Assembly (NCBI GenBank): GCA_011525785.1
Contig: WYBT01000019.1
Location: 153,931 to 217,930, forward strand
Direction of reading: 5' to 3'
Source: Planctomycetaceae bacterium
Lineage (GTDB): Bacteria; Planctomycetota; UBA1135; GCA-002686595
DNA: 64,000 nt
Notes under the pieces: model-generated
What the model saw: the letters and a program-made list of their open reading frames with translations, nothing else
The model's database searches: none
Told to the model about the DNA's origin: nothing
Part shown: one piece after another, positions 32,607 to 41,969 of the stretch
Numbering within the stretch: the first letter of the stretch is position 1
Layout of the letters: each line of letters starts with the position of its first letter
Made by a program: the position numbers and the translations under genes

Positions 32607-33800
32607 TTAGTTCTGCGGAGGCGCGCCGACGTACTGCGGCTTGAGGAACAGGTAGTACATCTGGCCGGGGTACTTGGTGGCGCCGGCGATCTGCTCGGCC
32701 TCGTCGCCGATGCCGATGTAGATGTCGGCGCGGCCGGCGGTGCGGATCGCGCCGCCCGTGTCCTGGTCGACCATCATGCGGTCGTAGATGTAGGCGGTCT
32801 GCGCCTTGGCGGGCGCCTTCACGTCGACGTACACGAGGCCGCCGCGCGGGAAGAGCGCCTTGTCGGTCGCCAGCGTGCGCCCCGGCTCGACGTCGACGTT
32901 GAGGCTGCCCTTGGGCGTCCCGTCGATCGGGAGGAAGAACACGAAGCTGTCGTCCTCTTCGATGTACTTCTGCAGCAGGTCGGGGTTCTTCTCGCCCCAG
33001 GCGCGGATCGCCGCGAGCGAGATGTCCTTGGCCGGGATGTGCTTGTCGCGCACGAGCGCCTTGCCCAGCGAGCGGTACTCGCGCCCGTTCTTGCCGTGGT
33101 AGCCGAACTTCTTCTCCGTTCCATCGGGCAGCCGGATCACGGCCGAGCCGTTGACGTGTGCGATAAACGCGTCGAGCGGATCGCGCAGGTAGACCAGCTC
33201 GAGGTTCTTGCCCTTGAGCATGCCGCTGGCCTCGATCGCAGCGCGCGTCGGGTACGGCCGGATCGAGCCGTCCGCTTGCTTCTGGCCGAGGATCTCGCCG
33301 TCCTTGGCCTTCACCAGGTCCGGCGGCAGCGCGTACAGCGGATGGCGATAGGTCGCGTCCGCCGTCATCGAACCGTCGAGGATCGGCGTGCAGTAGCCGG
33401 TGAACAGCACGCCGCCGCCCTTGGCGTTCCAGCCCGCGCTCTTGAGGATCACGAACTCCTGGATCACGCGCGAATCGAACTCGTCGCCGTCGCGCGACTG
33501 GACCAGCAAGTCGCGGAAGCGCCGCACGCTCGCGCGCGCTTGCTCGTGCGTGATCCCTTCGATCGGGAAGTGCCGCTGCGACGAGGGCCGATCGAACCAC
33601 TCGATCGAGCGGTCGAGCGCGGGGTAGAGCTCCTCGCGGTCGTACCAGGTGCTCGCAAAGCGCGGCCGCACCTCGCCCTTCTTCAGCGGCAGCAGCGCCG
33701 GCGCGCCGGGAGGCAACGGCCGGCCGTAGTCGGGGGTTTGACAAGCCGCGGCCCCCAGGGCCACGAGCAGCGCGCACCGTGCAATCGTCGAGAACTTCAT
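32607..33800 (-). CDS. mltA: MltA-type lytic murein transglycosylase
   Basis: The 397-residue protein starts at ATG 33800 with a lipoprotein-like signal (IARCALLVALGAAAC). It contains the MltA domain: GVLFTGYCTPILDGSM, YLRDPLDAFIAHVNGSA, YHGKNGREYRSLGKALV and DDSFVFFLP. The C-terminal 3D domain (YIYDRMMVDQDTGGAIRTAG, ADIYIGIGDEAEQIAG) carries the catalytic Asp in QDTGGAI. Such enzymes cleave peptidoglycan glycan strands to form 1,6-anhydromuramic acid. It indicates that this organism has peptidoglycan, in line with the NamZ-like gene at 10042. The lipobox is imperfect, so the anchor is inferred. Confidence 0.94.
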   Translation of the reverse strand: MKFSTIARCALLVALGAAACQTPDYGRPLPPGAPALLPLKKGEVRPRFASTWYDREELYPALDRSIEWFDRPSSQRHFPIEGITHEQARASVRRFRDLLVQSRDGDEFDSRVIQEFVILKSAGWNAKGGGVLFTGYCTPILDGSMTADATYRHPLYALPPDLVKAKDGEILGQKQADGSIRPYPTRAAIEASGMLKGKNLELVYLRDPLDAFIAHVNGSAVIRLPDGTEKKFGYHGKNGREYRSLGKALVRDKHIPAKDISLAAIRAWGEKNPDLLQKYIEEDDSFVFFLPIDGTPKGSLNVDVEPGRTLATDKALFPRGGLVYVDVKAPAKAQTAYIYDRMMVDQDTGGAIRTAGRADIYIGIGDEAEQIAGATKYPGQMYYLFLKPQYVGAPPQN

Positions 33801-33925
33801 GGAGCGCGCGAGAGTAGCCGCAGGCCGCACACCGCGGAAGCGGCGGGCGGCCTGCGAAGCGCTCAGCGCGTGCTCAGTCTCACTCGACCGGGCGGTACCC
33901 GACCGTGAAGGTCGAGAGGCGCGCT

Positions 33926-35788
33926 TCAGTTCGTGACCGTGAAGCTGATCGCGTTGCTGGTCGACGTCACCGCGCTAGTGGCAGGATCCCACGTGAAGAA
34001 CGCGTGGCTCACATTGGTTCCGACGATTCCCGGAACGCCGGTCGCCAAGGTGATCGTGCCGACGGTGATGGGTCCGGCGGCAGTGATCGTTCCCGTCGGC
34101 GCCGCGAAGTACGCGCCGGCGAGAGGGAAGAGCGGGTCGGGCGCGAGCGTGACAGGATGCACGGGATTCAGCGGCATGTTGAAGCCGAAGAGACCGAAGC
34201 CAGGCGAGATGCCCGACATCGATCCGAATACCGCGTAGTTGTTGCCGATCAGTGGCGAGCCGGGCGGGATGTCGATCGTCAGCGTGAACGAGCTGACGCC
34301 CGGGGCCGCCGAGAACACGTGCGTCGAGCCCCTCAAGGAGCGCTGTGAACTCCGGTGGAAGCGGAACGCGCCGGACGGCAGCCCCACATTGTTGATGGCG
34401 TCCGGGATGCCGACGACCAGATCACCAGTGCCGTCATTGCCGACATCGATGCCCGCAACCGCGACACCTGCGTCGGCGCCAGCCGTGTCACCGTAGGTCT
34501 GGAAGATCACCTCGCCGCTCGTCGTCGAGAAGACGGTTGCGCTGCCAGAGTCCGCGCCGTGCATGGCATCGCCAGCAGAGCCGACGATGATGTCGGCCAA
34601 GCCGGAACCGCCGTTGTCATCATCCATGTCGGGAGTAACGGCGACGGATGTGCCGAATCGGAACCCCGCAGTCAGGTCGTGGCCACCGAGGATTCCGCTC
34701 GGGAACTGCGGATGCGGACTCGCGGCCGTGTCCAGGCTGATGATGTCCACGCGCCCCCTCAAGAGTCCCAGGGTGGTTGCGTGACTCGGAGAGCCGATCA
34801 CCAGGTAGTTCGGCGCACTACCGGATGTCGATGGCAGATGAGCGAGGCTGCTTCCGCCCAGAGCTCCCAAGGAGCCCGGCAGCACCAGAGGTGAGAATGG
34901 CGGCAGCGTCGATGACGGCGGCGTTGAAGGCGGGACGGTCAAGGCAGATCCGTTCAAGACGAAGACGGACCCTGGAGTGGCGAGGACGCCGTCGCCGGGG
35001 GCGCCGACTGCGAGGTCTACGACCCCGTCGTTTCCGAAGTCCGCTGCGCACAGAGCGGCTCCGAAGCGTGCGCCAGAGACAGGTGACGGATTCTGATGCG
35101 TGACGACACTGAACGGTGCTGTCGTCCCTGACCGGAAGTAGACGTGAACAGCTCCACACTGAGAGTAGAAGGTTCCCCCCACTACGCCGGAGTAGTCCGG
35201 GTCACCTACTGCGACCACTGCTAGTCCACCACCGTTTGGGCCACGCACAAAAGCGGCTGATGCGCCGAAAGATGCCGACGACCCGGAAGGAGGCGAGAAC
35301 ACCGCAAGAGTCCCTGGAATCGGGCCGTCGACGTCCTCGATCTGCACTCGCGTTCCTGGCGCTGAGATGAGCGCTTCCGACTTTCCGTCTCCCGTGAAAT
35401 CGCCAACCGCCGGATTGGGATCACTTGCTACGACCGCGCCGAAGTTCGGGATGGCGGGCTCGGAATAGCTGGTAGTAGAAAAGAACCCTAAAGTTGCCGG
35501 ATTGAAGACGTAGACGCGTACATTGCGGTTGGCGGGGTCGCCGACCAGGATGTCGTGGTCCACAGTGTTTCCGAACTCACCTACGGAAATTGACCGTCCG
35601 AAGTCGCCATTCACGGCGCCGGGTTGAAACACTGTCTGCGTTGGGATGTTCTGCTGCTGAGCGGGTGCGACTGTCGCAAGTGCGACCGGGGCCAGCAGCA
35701 GAAGTCCAGCAGTGGCCAACGCTGATCGTCGAGCGGCCGACTCGCTGTGGGGTGTCCTTTGATGGCTGAATTGCGATGCGGTGGGCAT
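33926..35788 (-). CDS. Exported FG-GAP/integrin-alpha type protein
   Basis: The 620-residue protein starts at ATG 35788, with AAGGAG just upstream. It has a long signal peptide (SALATAGLLLLAPVALATVAP). Residues about 60-470 contain FG-GAP units with calcium-binding loops: DFTGDGKSEALIS, DFGNDGVVDLAVGAPGDGV and DVGNDGTGDLVVGIPDA. The C-terminal 150 residues are a second kind of planctomycete extracellular domain (SFTLTIDIPPGSPLIGNNYA, FGLFGFNMPL, SNAISFTVTN). It is probably a beta-propeller on the cell surface. It has a lower GC content than its neighbours. Confidence 0.82.
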   Translation of the reverse strand: MPTASQFSHQRTPHSESAARRSALATAGLLLLAPVALATVAPAQQQNIPTQTVFQPGAVNGDFGRSISVGEFGNTVDHDILVGDPANRNVRVYVFNPATLGFFSTTSYSEPAIPNFGAVVASDPNPAVGDFTGDGKSEALISAPGTRVQIEDVDGPIPGTLAVFSPPSGSSASFGASAAFVRGPNGGGLAVVAVGDPDYSGVVGGTFYSQCGAVHVYFRSGTTAPFSVVTHQNPSPVSGARFGAALCAADFGNDGVVDLAVGAPGDGVLATPGSVFVLNGSALTVPPSTPPSSTLPPFSPLVLPGSLGALGGSSLAHLPSTSGSAPNYLVIGSPSHATTLGLLRGRVDIISLDTAASPHPQFPSGILGGHDLTAGFRFGTSVAVTPDMDDDNGGSGLADIIVGSAGDAMHGADSGSATVFSTTSGEVIFQTYGDTAGADAGVAVAGIDVGNDGTGDLVVGIPDAINNVGLPSGAFRFHRSSQRSLRGSTHVFSAAPGVSSFTLTIDIPPGSPLIGNNYAVFGSMSGISPGFGLFGFNMPLNPVHPVTLAPDPLFPLAGAYFAAPTGTITAAGPITVGTITLATGVPGIVGTNVSHAFFTWDPATSAVTSTSNAISFTVTN

Positions 35789-36024
35789 GAGAGAGCTCCT
35801 TGAGATGGTCGAAGTGGAGTTGCGGAGGGTCCGCCGCCAATCGCTCGCGCCGACACCGCGTCGGCCGCTTGATTCTCGAGAAAACGGTGCGCGACGACGT
35901 CGCCCCGAACGGAACGGGGCTCGGACGGACACGCGCGTTGCGCTGTCCCACCGCAGCCCAGAACGAATTCGCCCCTTGCCTGCGTCCAAACGCCGCGCCG
36001 GCGAGCAGCACAGGGAGAACGCCC

Positions 36025-36762
36025 ATGCGCCGATCCCCCTCATGGCCCCCCAGGGACGACCCCTGGTGGGAGGACGACGATCTGCTCGTCGGTAGCCAGC
36101 GCGCTCGGCAGGCGCTATACCGCGAACTCCAGGTCCGAGCTCGCGCCGGTCTGTTCATGAGCGACGCCATCGCGCCCGATCCGGCGCACTCCCCCCACGC
36201 CGAGGATCTGGCTCTGGTCAGCCGGGCCCTGGCGGGCGATGCGCGGGCCTCCGAGGAGGTGGCCGAGCGGTTGCTCTGCGTCCCGACGATCCTGCGCGAG
36301 CGGCATTGGCGGCTGGGGGCGCCGCTGCAGCCCGACGAGCTCGAGGACGCGCAGCAGGACACGCTGGTCGCGCTGTGGACCAAGCTGGCCGAGTACCGCG
36401 GCCTGGCGTCGCTGGAGGCCTGGTGCTTCCGCTTCGCCGTCAACGAACTCCTGCGGGCGATCGAGCGCAAGCGCCGGCGCGCCTGGCGCACGCTCGCGTC
36501 GCCGGAGGAGGCGCTGGAGGGCGTGCCGACGCCCGAAGCCGACGAACTGGCGCTCGACCACGCGGTCTTGACCGCCGCGCTCGAGCGTCTGCCACCGGCC
36601 GCAGCGGACGTGATCCGCGCGCGCCACTTCGGGGACCTGACGTTCGAGGCCCTCTCGCGCACCTCGCGCGAGCCGATCTCGACGCTCAAGGCCCGTTATT
36701 ACCGCGGTTTGAGCGAGCTGCGACGCTTCATCGAGCCGCACCACAGGAAGATGACGCCGTGA
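36025..36762 (+). CDS. ECF-type sigma factor
   Basis: The 245-residue protein is read from ATG 36025, which follows a GGGAGA ribosome site by 7 bases. A shorter start at ATG 36157 (MSDAIAPDPAHSPHAE) gives 201 residues and is a fair alternative. Region 2 includes DALEDAQQD-like ELEDAQQDTLVALWTKLAEY and LEAWCFRFAVNELLRAIERK. Region 4 includes LERLPPAAADVIRARHFGDL and REPISTLKARYYRGLSELRR. It overlaps the anti-sigma-like gene in a GTGA junction. The genes sigma, anti-sigma and CHAT protein form a compact operon. Confidence 0.88.
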   Translation: MRRSPSWPPRDDPWWEDDDLLVGSQRARQALYRELQVRARAGLFMSDAIAPDPAHSPHAEDLALVSRALAGDARASEEVAERLLCVPTILRERHWRLGAPLQPDELEDAQQDTLVALWTKLAEYRGLASLEAWCFRFAVNELLRAIERKRRRAWRTLASPEEALEGVPTPEADELALDHAVLTAALERLPPAAADVIRARHFGDLTFEALSRTSREPISTLKARYYRGLSELRRFIEPHHRKMTP

Positions 36763-37469
36763 CTCCCGACGACGAACAACTTCTGGAACGCCTGGTGAAC
36801 GGCGAGCTCGCAAGCCACGACCCGCAGGTGGTCGAGCTGCTCCGCCGCCGCCCGGAGCTGGCGGCCGAGTACGCCGACCTCGAGCAACTCCGCGCGCGCC
36901 TCGATCGCGCCGCCAGCACCGAGCGCGAGGCGCTGGCCGCCCTGACCCGCTCGAGCGACCCGCAGGATCGCGCCAAGGTGCTCGCGGCGCGGGAGCGCGC
37001 GCGCAGGCCGGCGGCCGAACCCGCAAGGCCGAGCGCAGCGCCGCGCGCCACTGCGCCACAGCGTCCCGGCTGGCTGCGCCCCGCGTTCGCGGTCGCCGCA
37101 GCGCTGTTGCTCTCGCTCGGCGGCTGGTGGATGTGGCGCGCTTCGAGTCCAACCAAGGACCCGACCTTCATGGGCCCGTCGACCAGCGCGCCGCGCGAGC
37201 TGCGCCGCTCCGGCCGCGAGCACCGCTGGAGCGGGCCCGCCGCCGCGAAGTCGTGGGAGGTCGTCTTCTACGCGCTCGCCGAGGGCCAGCGCTCGTCCGC
37301 GCCGCTGTTCTCGCGTACCGTTCCCGACGAGGCATGGCTGACGCTGAGCGAAGAGGACCAGGCGCGGCTCCCCGAGGCGGGCTACGTGTGGGAGGTGCGC
37401 GCCTACTCGGCTGGTGTGCTGCTCGGCTCGGCGCAGGCGCTCGAGCCCGCGGGCTGGCGCTCGCGCTGA
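36759..37469 (+). CDS. Anti-sigma factor-like membrane protein
   Basis: The 236-residue protein starts at GTG 36759, overlapping the sigma stop codon by four bases. The N-terminus (DDEQLLERLVNGELASHDPQ, ELAAEYADLEQLRARLD) resembles the helical anti-sigma binding domain but lacks the zinc HxxxCxxC motif. One transmembrane helix lies near residue 115 (PAFAVAAALLLSLGGWWMW). The C-terminal 110 residues are extracytoplasmic (WEVVFYALAEGQRSSAPLFS, YVWEVRAYSAGVLLGS), resembling a small beta domain. Regulation of the sigma factor by membrane tethering is inferred. The gene overlaps the CHAT gene start by about 80 bases. Confidence 0.82.
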   Translation: MTPDDEQLLERLVNGELASHDPQVVELLRRRPELAAEYADLEQLRARLDRAASTEREALAALTRSSDPQDRAKVLAARERARRPAAEPARPSAAPRATAPQRPGWLRPAFAVAAALLLSLGGWWMWRASSPTKDPTFMGPSTSAPRELRRSGREHRWSGPAAAKSWEVVFYALAEGQRSSAPLFSRTVPDEAWLTLSEEDQARLPEAGYVWEVRAYSAGVLLGSAQALEPAGWRSR

Positions 37470-39997
37470 GCCTGTGCGCCGTGGCGGGCGCGGCGCAGGC
37501 GCCGACGCCGACTTCTGCGCTGCCCGAGAAGCTCGCCGCGATCGAGCAGATCGTCGCGCCCGATAGCGGTTGGACGGCCGGGCAGCTGCGCGATCTGGCG
37601 TACGAGCTCTTGTCTACGGACTCTGGCGAGTTCGTTGGTGTCCCGAAGGGGCAGTTGCTCGAACGAGTTGTTGACGCGATTGCGGCCCGAGGGGGCGTTG
37701 ACGATTTGGATGCCTACCTCGACTCGCTCACGTTGCACCAGTTGTGCAGGGAGCCGGAGATGGCGCGCGCGCAGGCCTTCGCCGAGCGGGCCATGGCGCG
37801 TGCGCCCGAGAGGCACGTGTGCACCGGCGCACTCCAAACGGAAGTCGCCGAGATGCTGCGCATGCAGCGGCGCTACGGGCAGGCGCTCGAGCGCGTCGCG
37901 TTGGCGCGTGAGCAGCTCCGAGACGTGGAGTCGGGCGAGAGTGAAGACCCCTTCGGTCGCGTTCTGTTGTGCGTGCTCCACGGTGTCACGGCCGAGTGTT
38001 ACCTGGGACTAGGACTCCCTGACATCGCGGACGAGTTCATCGCGAAGGAAGACGTTCTCTCGAGTGCGCTGGCCGACCGACATCTGCGCCAGGGCTACCA
38101 CGACCGCCGGATGAAGCGGCTGCGAGCGGTCGAAGACCATCACGCGCTGCTCGCAGCGGTTGAGGCCGCGCGCAGCGATCCTCTGCTGGCCGAGACCAAG
38201 CCGTCGTATAGCGCCAAGCTCGCATTGCGCGCCCTCGCAGCACGCGTCGACCTGGAGCGCGACGGCCCCGGCCCATTTACGTCGCTTGATTCCTACCGGG
38301 CGCTGCGCGACGACGGATCTCTTGAGTTTCGCGATCGCCGCGAGGTCTTCCTACATGGCGCCCTGGCGGCCCTCGACCGCGATGAGCGCGCAACCTGCAG
38401 GGAAGCGATTGGCGTGCTCGACGAGGAGGTGCTGAGCTCGAACCAGCCGGGGCCCGAGGTGAACATCGAGCTCGACGCGTGCCTGCGCGCGATGGAGTTC
38501 GAGCTCAGCCGCCGGGACGCAGCCGCGGACCAAGCGCAACGATTGGCAGCGCAGCGGCGCACCTACGTCGACTTCCTGCGCTGGTGGCGCTCGTCACCCG
38601 AGCGCGTCGGCGGCGTTGGATTCCTGGCCTACAGCCGCCGGCGCTTCGTTCTCGAGTCGATCGTGCAGGCCGAGGTCGCCAGCGATCCGGTCGAGGGCCC
38701 TGCGCGGGCCTTGGCGGCTGTCGCTCTCGCGCAGGAGTCCGGATCGCTCACGCGCTTCCTCGCTGCGCCGGCCTTCGAACTCGAGCGGCACCGCGCTCGC
38801 TTCGCCAACCCCGACGAGCTGATCCTCAGCTACTTCGCCGGCCGCTCGCGGGTCCACGTGCTCGCGCTGTCCACATCGGGCGTGCGCCACTTCGAGTTGG
38901 GGACTCCCGAAGCGCTCCATTCGGCGCGCACCGAGCTCGAAACACGTCTTGCCGAGGCTGTGCGCCGCCTCGCGACCTGGTCGGATCCGGAGCTGCAAGC
39001 CGCGCTTGCGCCGCTGCGCGAGCTGTTGCTCCCACAGGCGCTGTGCGAGCTGCTGCGCGCGAGCCGCTCCGTGGTCGTGATCGGCCTCGACTCCCTGGGC
39101 TACACGCCCTTCGAGCTGCTCGACGCCGTCGATCGTCAGCCGCTCGGCTGGACGCACGCCGTCAGCTACGCCCCGTCGCTCGCCGCGCTCGAGCTGCTGC
39201 GCGAGCGCAGCGCAGCAGGCGGGAGCACGCCGGTGCAGCTCGACGCACTCGTCGTGGCGCCCGCGATGGACGCCGCTTGCGTCGCGCCCTGGGGACTCGA
39301 GCCGTTCAGCGTCGACGATCGCACCCTGCGCGAGTTCGCGGCGCCGTGGGGCGAGCGTGCGCGCGTCCTCGCCGGCGGCGCGGCGACGGCCGAGGCGCTG
39401 GGCGCTTCCACCGCGCTGCTGCACCTGATTTCCCACGGCCACTTCGAGCCCTCGCGCGAGCTCAGCGCCGCCGTGTTGCTCGCCGGCCCTGAGGGTCAGG
39501 GCTGCGAGCCCTGGTGGAGCGAAGACGCGGCCAGTGCGTCTCCGGCGCAGCTGGTCGTCATGACCGCCTGCGGCGCGTGGCGCGGCCCGCGGCGGCGCGG
39601 CGACGACGGCCGCGCGAGTTTCGCCGGGCAGTGGATCGCCGCCGGCGCGCACGCGGTGGTGCTGGCGCAGGTGGAGCTCGAGCTCGAGCGGGCCTTGGAG
39701 CTCTCGGGTGAGCTTCACGGTGCGCTCGCCCGCGGCGAGTCGGCGGCGGAGGCGCTGCGCCAAGCGCGGCGCGCGCTCGCCACGAGTCCAGACGCATTGG
39801 CCGCGCAGCACCTGGTGACCCACGTCTTCGGAAACGGCGCCGCGCGCATCGCGATGGACGCGACGCGCGCGGCGCGAGGGAGCAGTGACACTCGGAGTCA
39901 GGGGCGCATGGGCTGGTTCGCCGCGGGCGGCCTGCTCCTGCTCGGAGCGGGCGCGCTCCTCGCCCGCGCTCGATCGGCGCGGCGAGCGCGAGCCTGA
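37388..39997 (+). CDS. CHAT-domain (caspase-like) protein with signal peptide and C-terminal anchor
   Basis: The 869-residue protein is read from GTG 37388, overlapping the anti-sigma gene. A signal peptide (GLALALSLCAVAGAAQA) follows. Residues 50-450 are helical TPR-like repeats (AQAFAERAMARAPERHVCTG, MQRRYGQALERVALAREQL). Residues 480-830 are a CHAT domain (RFANPDELILSYFAGRSRVH) with the caspase-like dyad His in LHLISHGHFEPS and Cys in VVMTACGAWRG. A C-terminal hydrophobic helix (WFAAGGLLLLGAGALLA) is followed by basic residues. CHAT proteins are cysteine peptidases related to separase and caspases. Export and membrane anchoring are inferred from the ends. Confidence 0.87.
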   Translation: MGGARLLGWCAARLGAGARARGLALALSLCAVAGAAQAPTPTSALPEKLAAIEQIVAPDSGWTAGQLRDLAYELLSTDSGEFVGVPKGQLLERVVDAIAARGGVDDLDAYLDSLTLHQLCREPEMARAQAFAERAMARAPERHVCTGALQTEVAEMLRMQRRYGQALERVALAREQLRDVESGESEDPFGRVLLCVLHGVTAECYLGLGLPDIADEFIAKEDVLSSALADRHLRQGYHDRRMKRLRAVEDHHALLAAVEAARSDPLLAETKPSYSAKLALRALAARVDLERDGPGPFTSLDSYRALRDDGSLEFRDRREVFLHGALAALDRDERATCREAIGVLDEEVLSSNQPGPEVNIELDACLRAMEFELSRRDAAADQAQRLAAQRRTYVDFLRWWRSSPERVGGVGFLAYSRRRFVLESIVQAEVASDPVEGPARALAAVALAQESGSLTRFLAAPAFELERHRARFANPDELILSYFAGRSRVHVLALSTSGVRHFELGTPEALHSARTELETRLAEAVRRLATWSDPELQAALAPLRELLLPQALCELLRASRSVVVIGLDSLGYTPFELLDAVDRQPLGWTHAVSYAPSLAALELLRERSAAGGSTPVQLDALVVAPAMDAACVAPWGLEPFSVDDRTLREFAAPWGERARVLAGGAATAEALGASTALLHLISHGHFEPSRELSAAVLLAGPEGQGCEPWWSEDAASASPAQLVVMTACGAWRGPRRRGDDGRASFAGQWIAAGAHAVVLAQVELELERALELSGELHGALARGESAAEALRQARRALATSPDALAAQHLVTHVFGNGAARIAMDATRAARGSSDTRSQGRMGWFAAGGLLLLGAGALLARARSARRARA

Positions 39998-40010
39998 CAC
40001 CGAGCGGGAA

Positions 40011-41726
40011 TCAACCGCCGCCGCTCGGCGACCCACCCGGAGGACGGATCACGGGACGATCATTGCCGCCTTCGGGCAGTCCGATGGGCCCATCGCCAAA
40101 GCGGATGAACTCCGGTGAGAAGGGCTGCGGGCCAGACTGCGGGGGCACGAAGGTCGTCTCGGACAGCACGCTGACCGTCGCCGGGCCGCGTTCGACGATC
40201 ACGCCGTTGACCTTGCGGATGGCGGAGATCGCGAAGTTGTAGGCGAGCGCGGGGTCGTAGCGACCGGCCACGTTCACGGTGACCGTGTACACGCTCGTCG
40301 AGGGACTGCCGCCGGGGATCGACAGGTGAGTGTCGAGCGTCGGTGCGGTGTCCACGAACAACGTGGCGCTGGGATAGAAGGGCTGGAACTCGTCCTGGAG
40401 GTAGCAGAGGAACTCCAGGTGCGTTGCGGCGGCGCCACTCGCGAGCGGCGCGGGGTTGTAGAGGTCGAGGTCGAACTGCATGGCGATGACCTCGTCCGTG
40501 TCCAAGTCGATGATCGGGGTCATCATGCACAGGCCCGACGGGTCGTTCGTGCAGGAGCTGGACACGTTTAGCCGCGGCCGGCGCGCGTTCTCGTTGCGCG
40601 GGGTGTTGCGGAAGAGCGAGAGACCGCTCGCACCCTCGACCTGCGACACGCCGAGCAGATCCACGTCGCCGTCGAAGTCGAAGTCCGCCAGCGCGGTCTT
40701 CGTCAGCATGTGACTGGGACCATCTTCGTCGGGGCTGTGCGGCACGTGGTAAACCGAGGCCGGGTCGGCTTGGAAGAGCCAGGGGCTGTTCGCCACGCGT
40801 TCGCGATGCAGGATCCAAGTCTCCGGCGTGTTGGCGCTCGTGATCACCAAGTCGGCCTTGCCGTCGAGGTCCCAGTCAGCGATCTGCGCGTCGGCCACGG
40901 GGCCGCCGATGAACTGGGCGGGCTCGGCGACGTACGCGATCGTCGGACTGCTCTGCAGCGAAACGACACTCAGGTACCAGTAGCCGCTGAAGGGGAAGAT
41001 GTAGGCCACGACGTCCTTGCCCGCAGTGGCGCCCGGGACGCGGTAGAGCTGCTCACCGCCGCCGAATTCCGCGAGCGGAGTCGCGACTTCGTTGCCCGCG
41101 TTGTCGAACACCGTGAACCCGTTGGCGCTGACGGTGGCGTACTCGTGGCCCGAGCCCGTGGTGAAGTCGAGTAGGCTCCACGAGCGCACGACGACGTCGA
41201 CGTTGATTGTCGACTCCGCTGTCCAGCTCGATCCGGTCCAGACGCCGCGCACGATCGACGTGCGATCCGCGCTGAGTCCGACGATGGCCTGACCGCTCGT
41301 ATGCGGCAGCGACTGGAGCTCGACAGCGTTCTGCCAGCTCGCGGAGGTCGACAGGACCGTCTCGACCATGGCGCCCGCGCTGCTCGACCACGACCACAGC
41401 GACAACCCGCTGCTGGTCGCCGCGGCGACCGAGTCCTGCGTCGATCCGGCGACGACGGTCGCTCCGGTCGGGCTGTCTGCGAAGGTCGAGTACGACTCGA
41501 ACAACCCCGGGCCGATCACGACGGCAAGGGTGTCGTTCGTGCGCAGCAGCGCGTCCATGCGCGTGTCGCCGTTGAGCCGGCCGGGCTCGAGCGACTGCGC
41601 TGTGCCGCTGATCTCGGTCCAGAGGTGCAGGTCGGAGCGCCAGCCGCTGAAGGTGGGCGATTGGGCGGCCGCGGCGCTCGCCAGAAGGGCGGCGGCGACG
41701 CAGGTGCGGAGGAGAGAGGGGTTCAT
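40011..41726 (-). CDS. Exported VCBS/FG-GAP repeat protein
   Basis: The 571-residue protein starts at ATG 41726 with a signal peptide (LLRTCVAAALLASAAAAQ). Residues 25-360 are beta-rich repeats. Two calcium-loop motifs are clear: DWDLDGKADLVIT near residue 290 and DFDFDGDVDLLGV near 350. The C-terminal 180 residues are a separate domain (VIAMQFDLDLYNPAPLASGA, YTVTVNVAGRYDPALAYNF) and end in a Gly/Pro/Ser-rich tail. It has none of the shared YCTAGT C-terminal domain. It is probably secreted or on the surface. The function is unknown. Confidence 0.78.
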   Translation of the reverse strand: MNPSLLRTCVAAALLASAAAAQSPTFSGWRSDLHLWTEISGTAQSLEPGRLNGDTRMDALLRTNDTLAVVIGPGLFESYSTFADSPTGATVVAGSTQDSVAAATSSGLSLWSWSSSAGAMVETVLSTSASWQNAVELQSLPHTSGQAIVGLSADRTSIVRGVWTGSSWTAESTINVDVVVRSWSLLDFTTGSGHEYATVSANGFTVFDNAGNEVATPLAEFGGGEQLYRVPGATAGKDVVAYIFPFSGYWYLSVVSLQSSPTIAYVAEPAQFIGGPVADAQIADWDLDGKADLVITSANTPETWILHRERVANSPWLFQADPASVYHVPHSPDEDGPSHMLTKTALADFDFDGDVDLLGVSQVEGASGLSLFRNTPRNENARRPRLNVSSSCTNDPSGLCMMTPIIDLDTDEVIAMQFDLDLYNPAPLASGAAATHLEFLCYLQDEFQPFYPSATLFVDTAPTLDTHLSIPGGSPSTSVYTVTVNVAGRYDPALAYNFAISAIRKVNGVIVERGPATVSVLSETTFVPPQSGPQPFSPEFIRFGDGPIGLPEGGNDRPVIRPPGGSPSGGG

Positions 41727-41969
41727 GGTTGCCGTTCTTGAAGAGGTCGTGGAGTCGCTGTGACAGCGGTGCGCGTCGCAGCGCGTTGGCCGGAGTCGAA
41801 GCTGCCCGATCTCCGGCCACCGTAGCGCGATGGCGCGCGGCGTGGGTCCTTCGCCGAGTCGAGTCGGACGAAAAGCCCGCGACGCGACCATCGCCTGCCG
41901 GGGGGATGCGCTTGCCGGCGCTGCCCGATGGACGCGTCGATTTGGGATTTTTTATCCAGGCCGCGGCGA

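Noticed and set aside
35800..36762. 320-codon version of the sigma factor gene
   Set aside because: The first 75 residues are Arg-rich and unlike sigma factors. The GGGAGA ribosome site supports a start at 36025.
41945..41957. GGATTTTTTATCC, an AT-rich palindrome in a high-GC region
   Set aside because: It could be part of a promoter for the gene starting at 41726, but one short AT-rich word is not enough. It does not fit a terminator of the histidine kinase, since the transcript there would contain an A-run.
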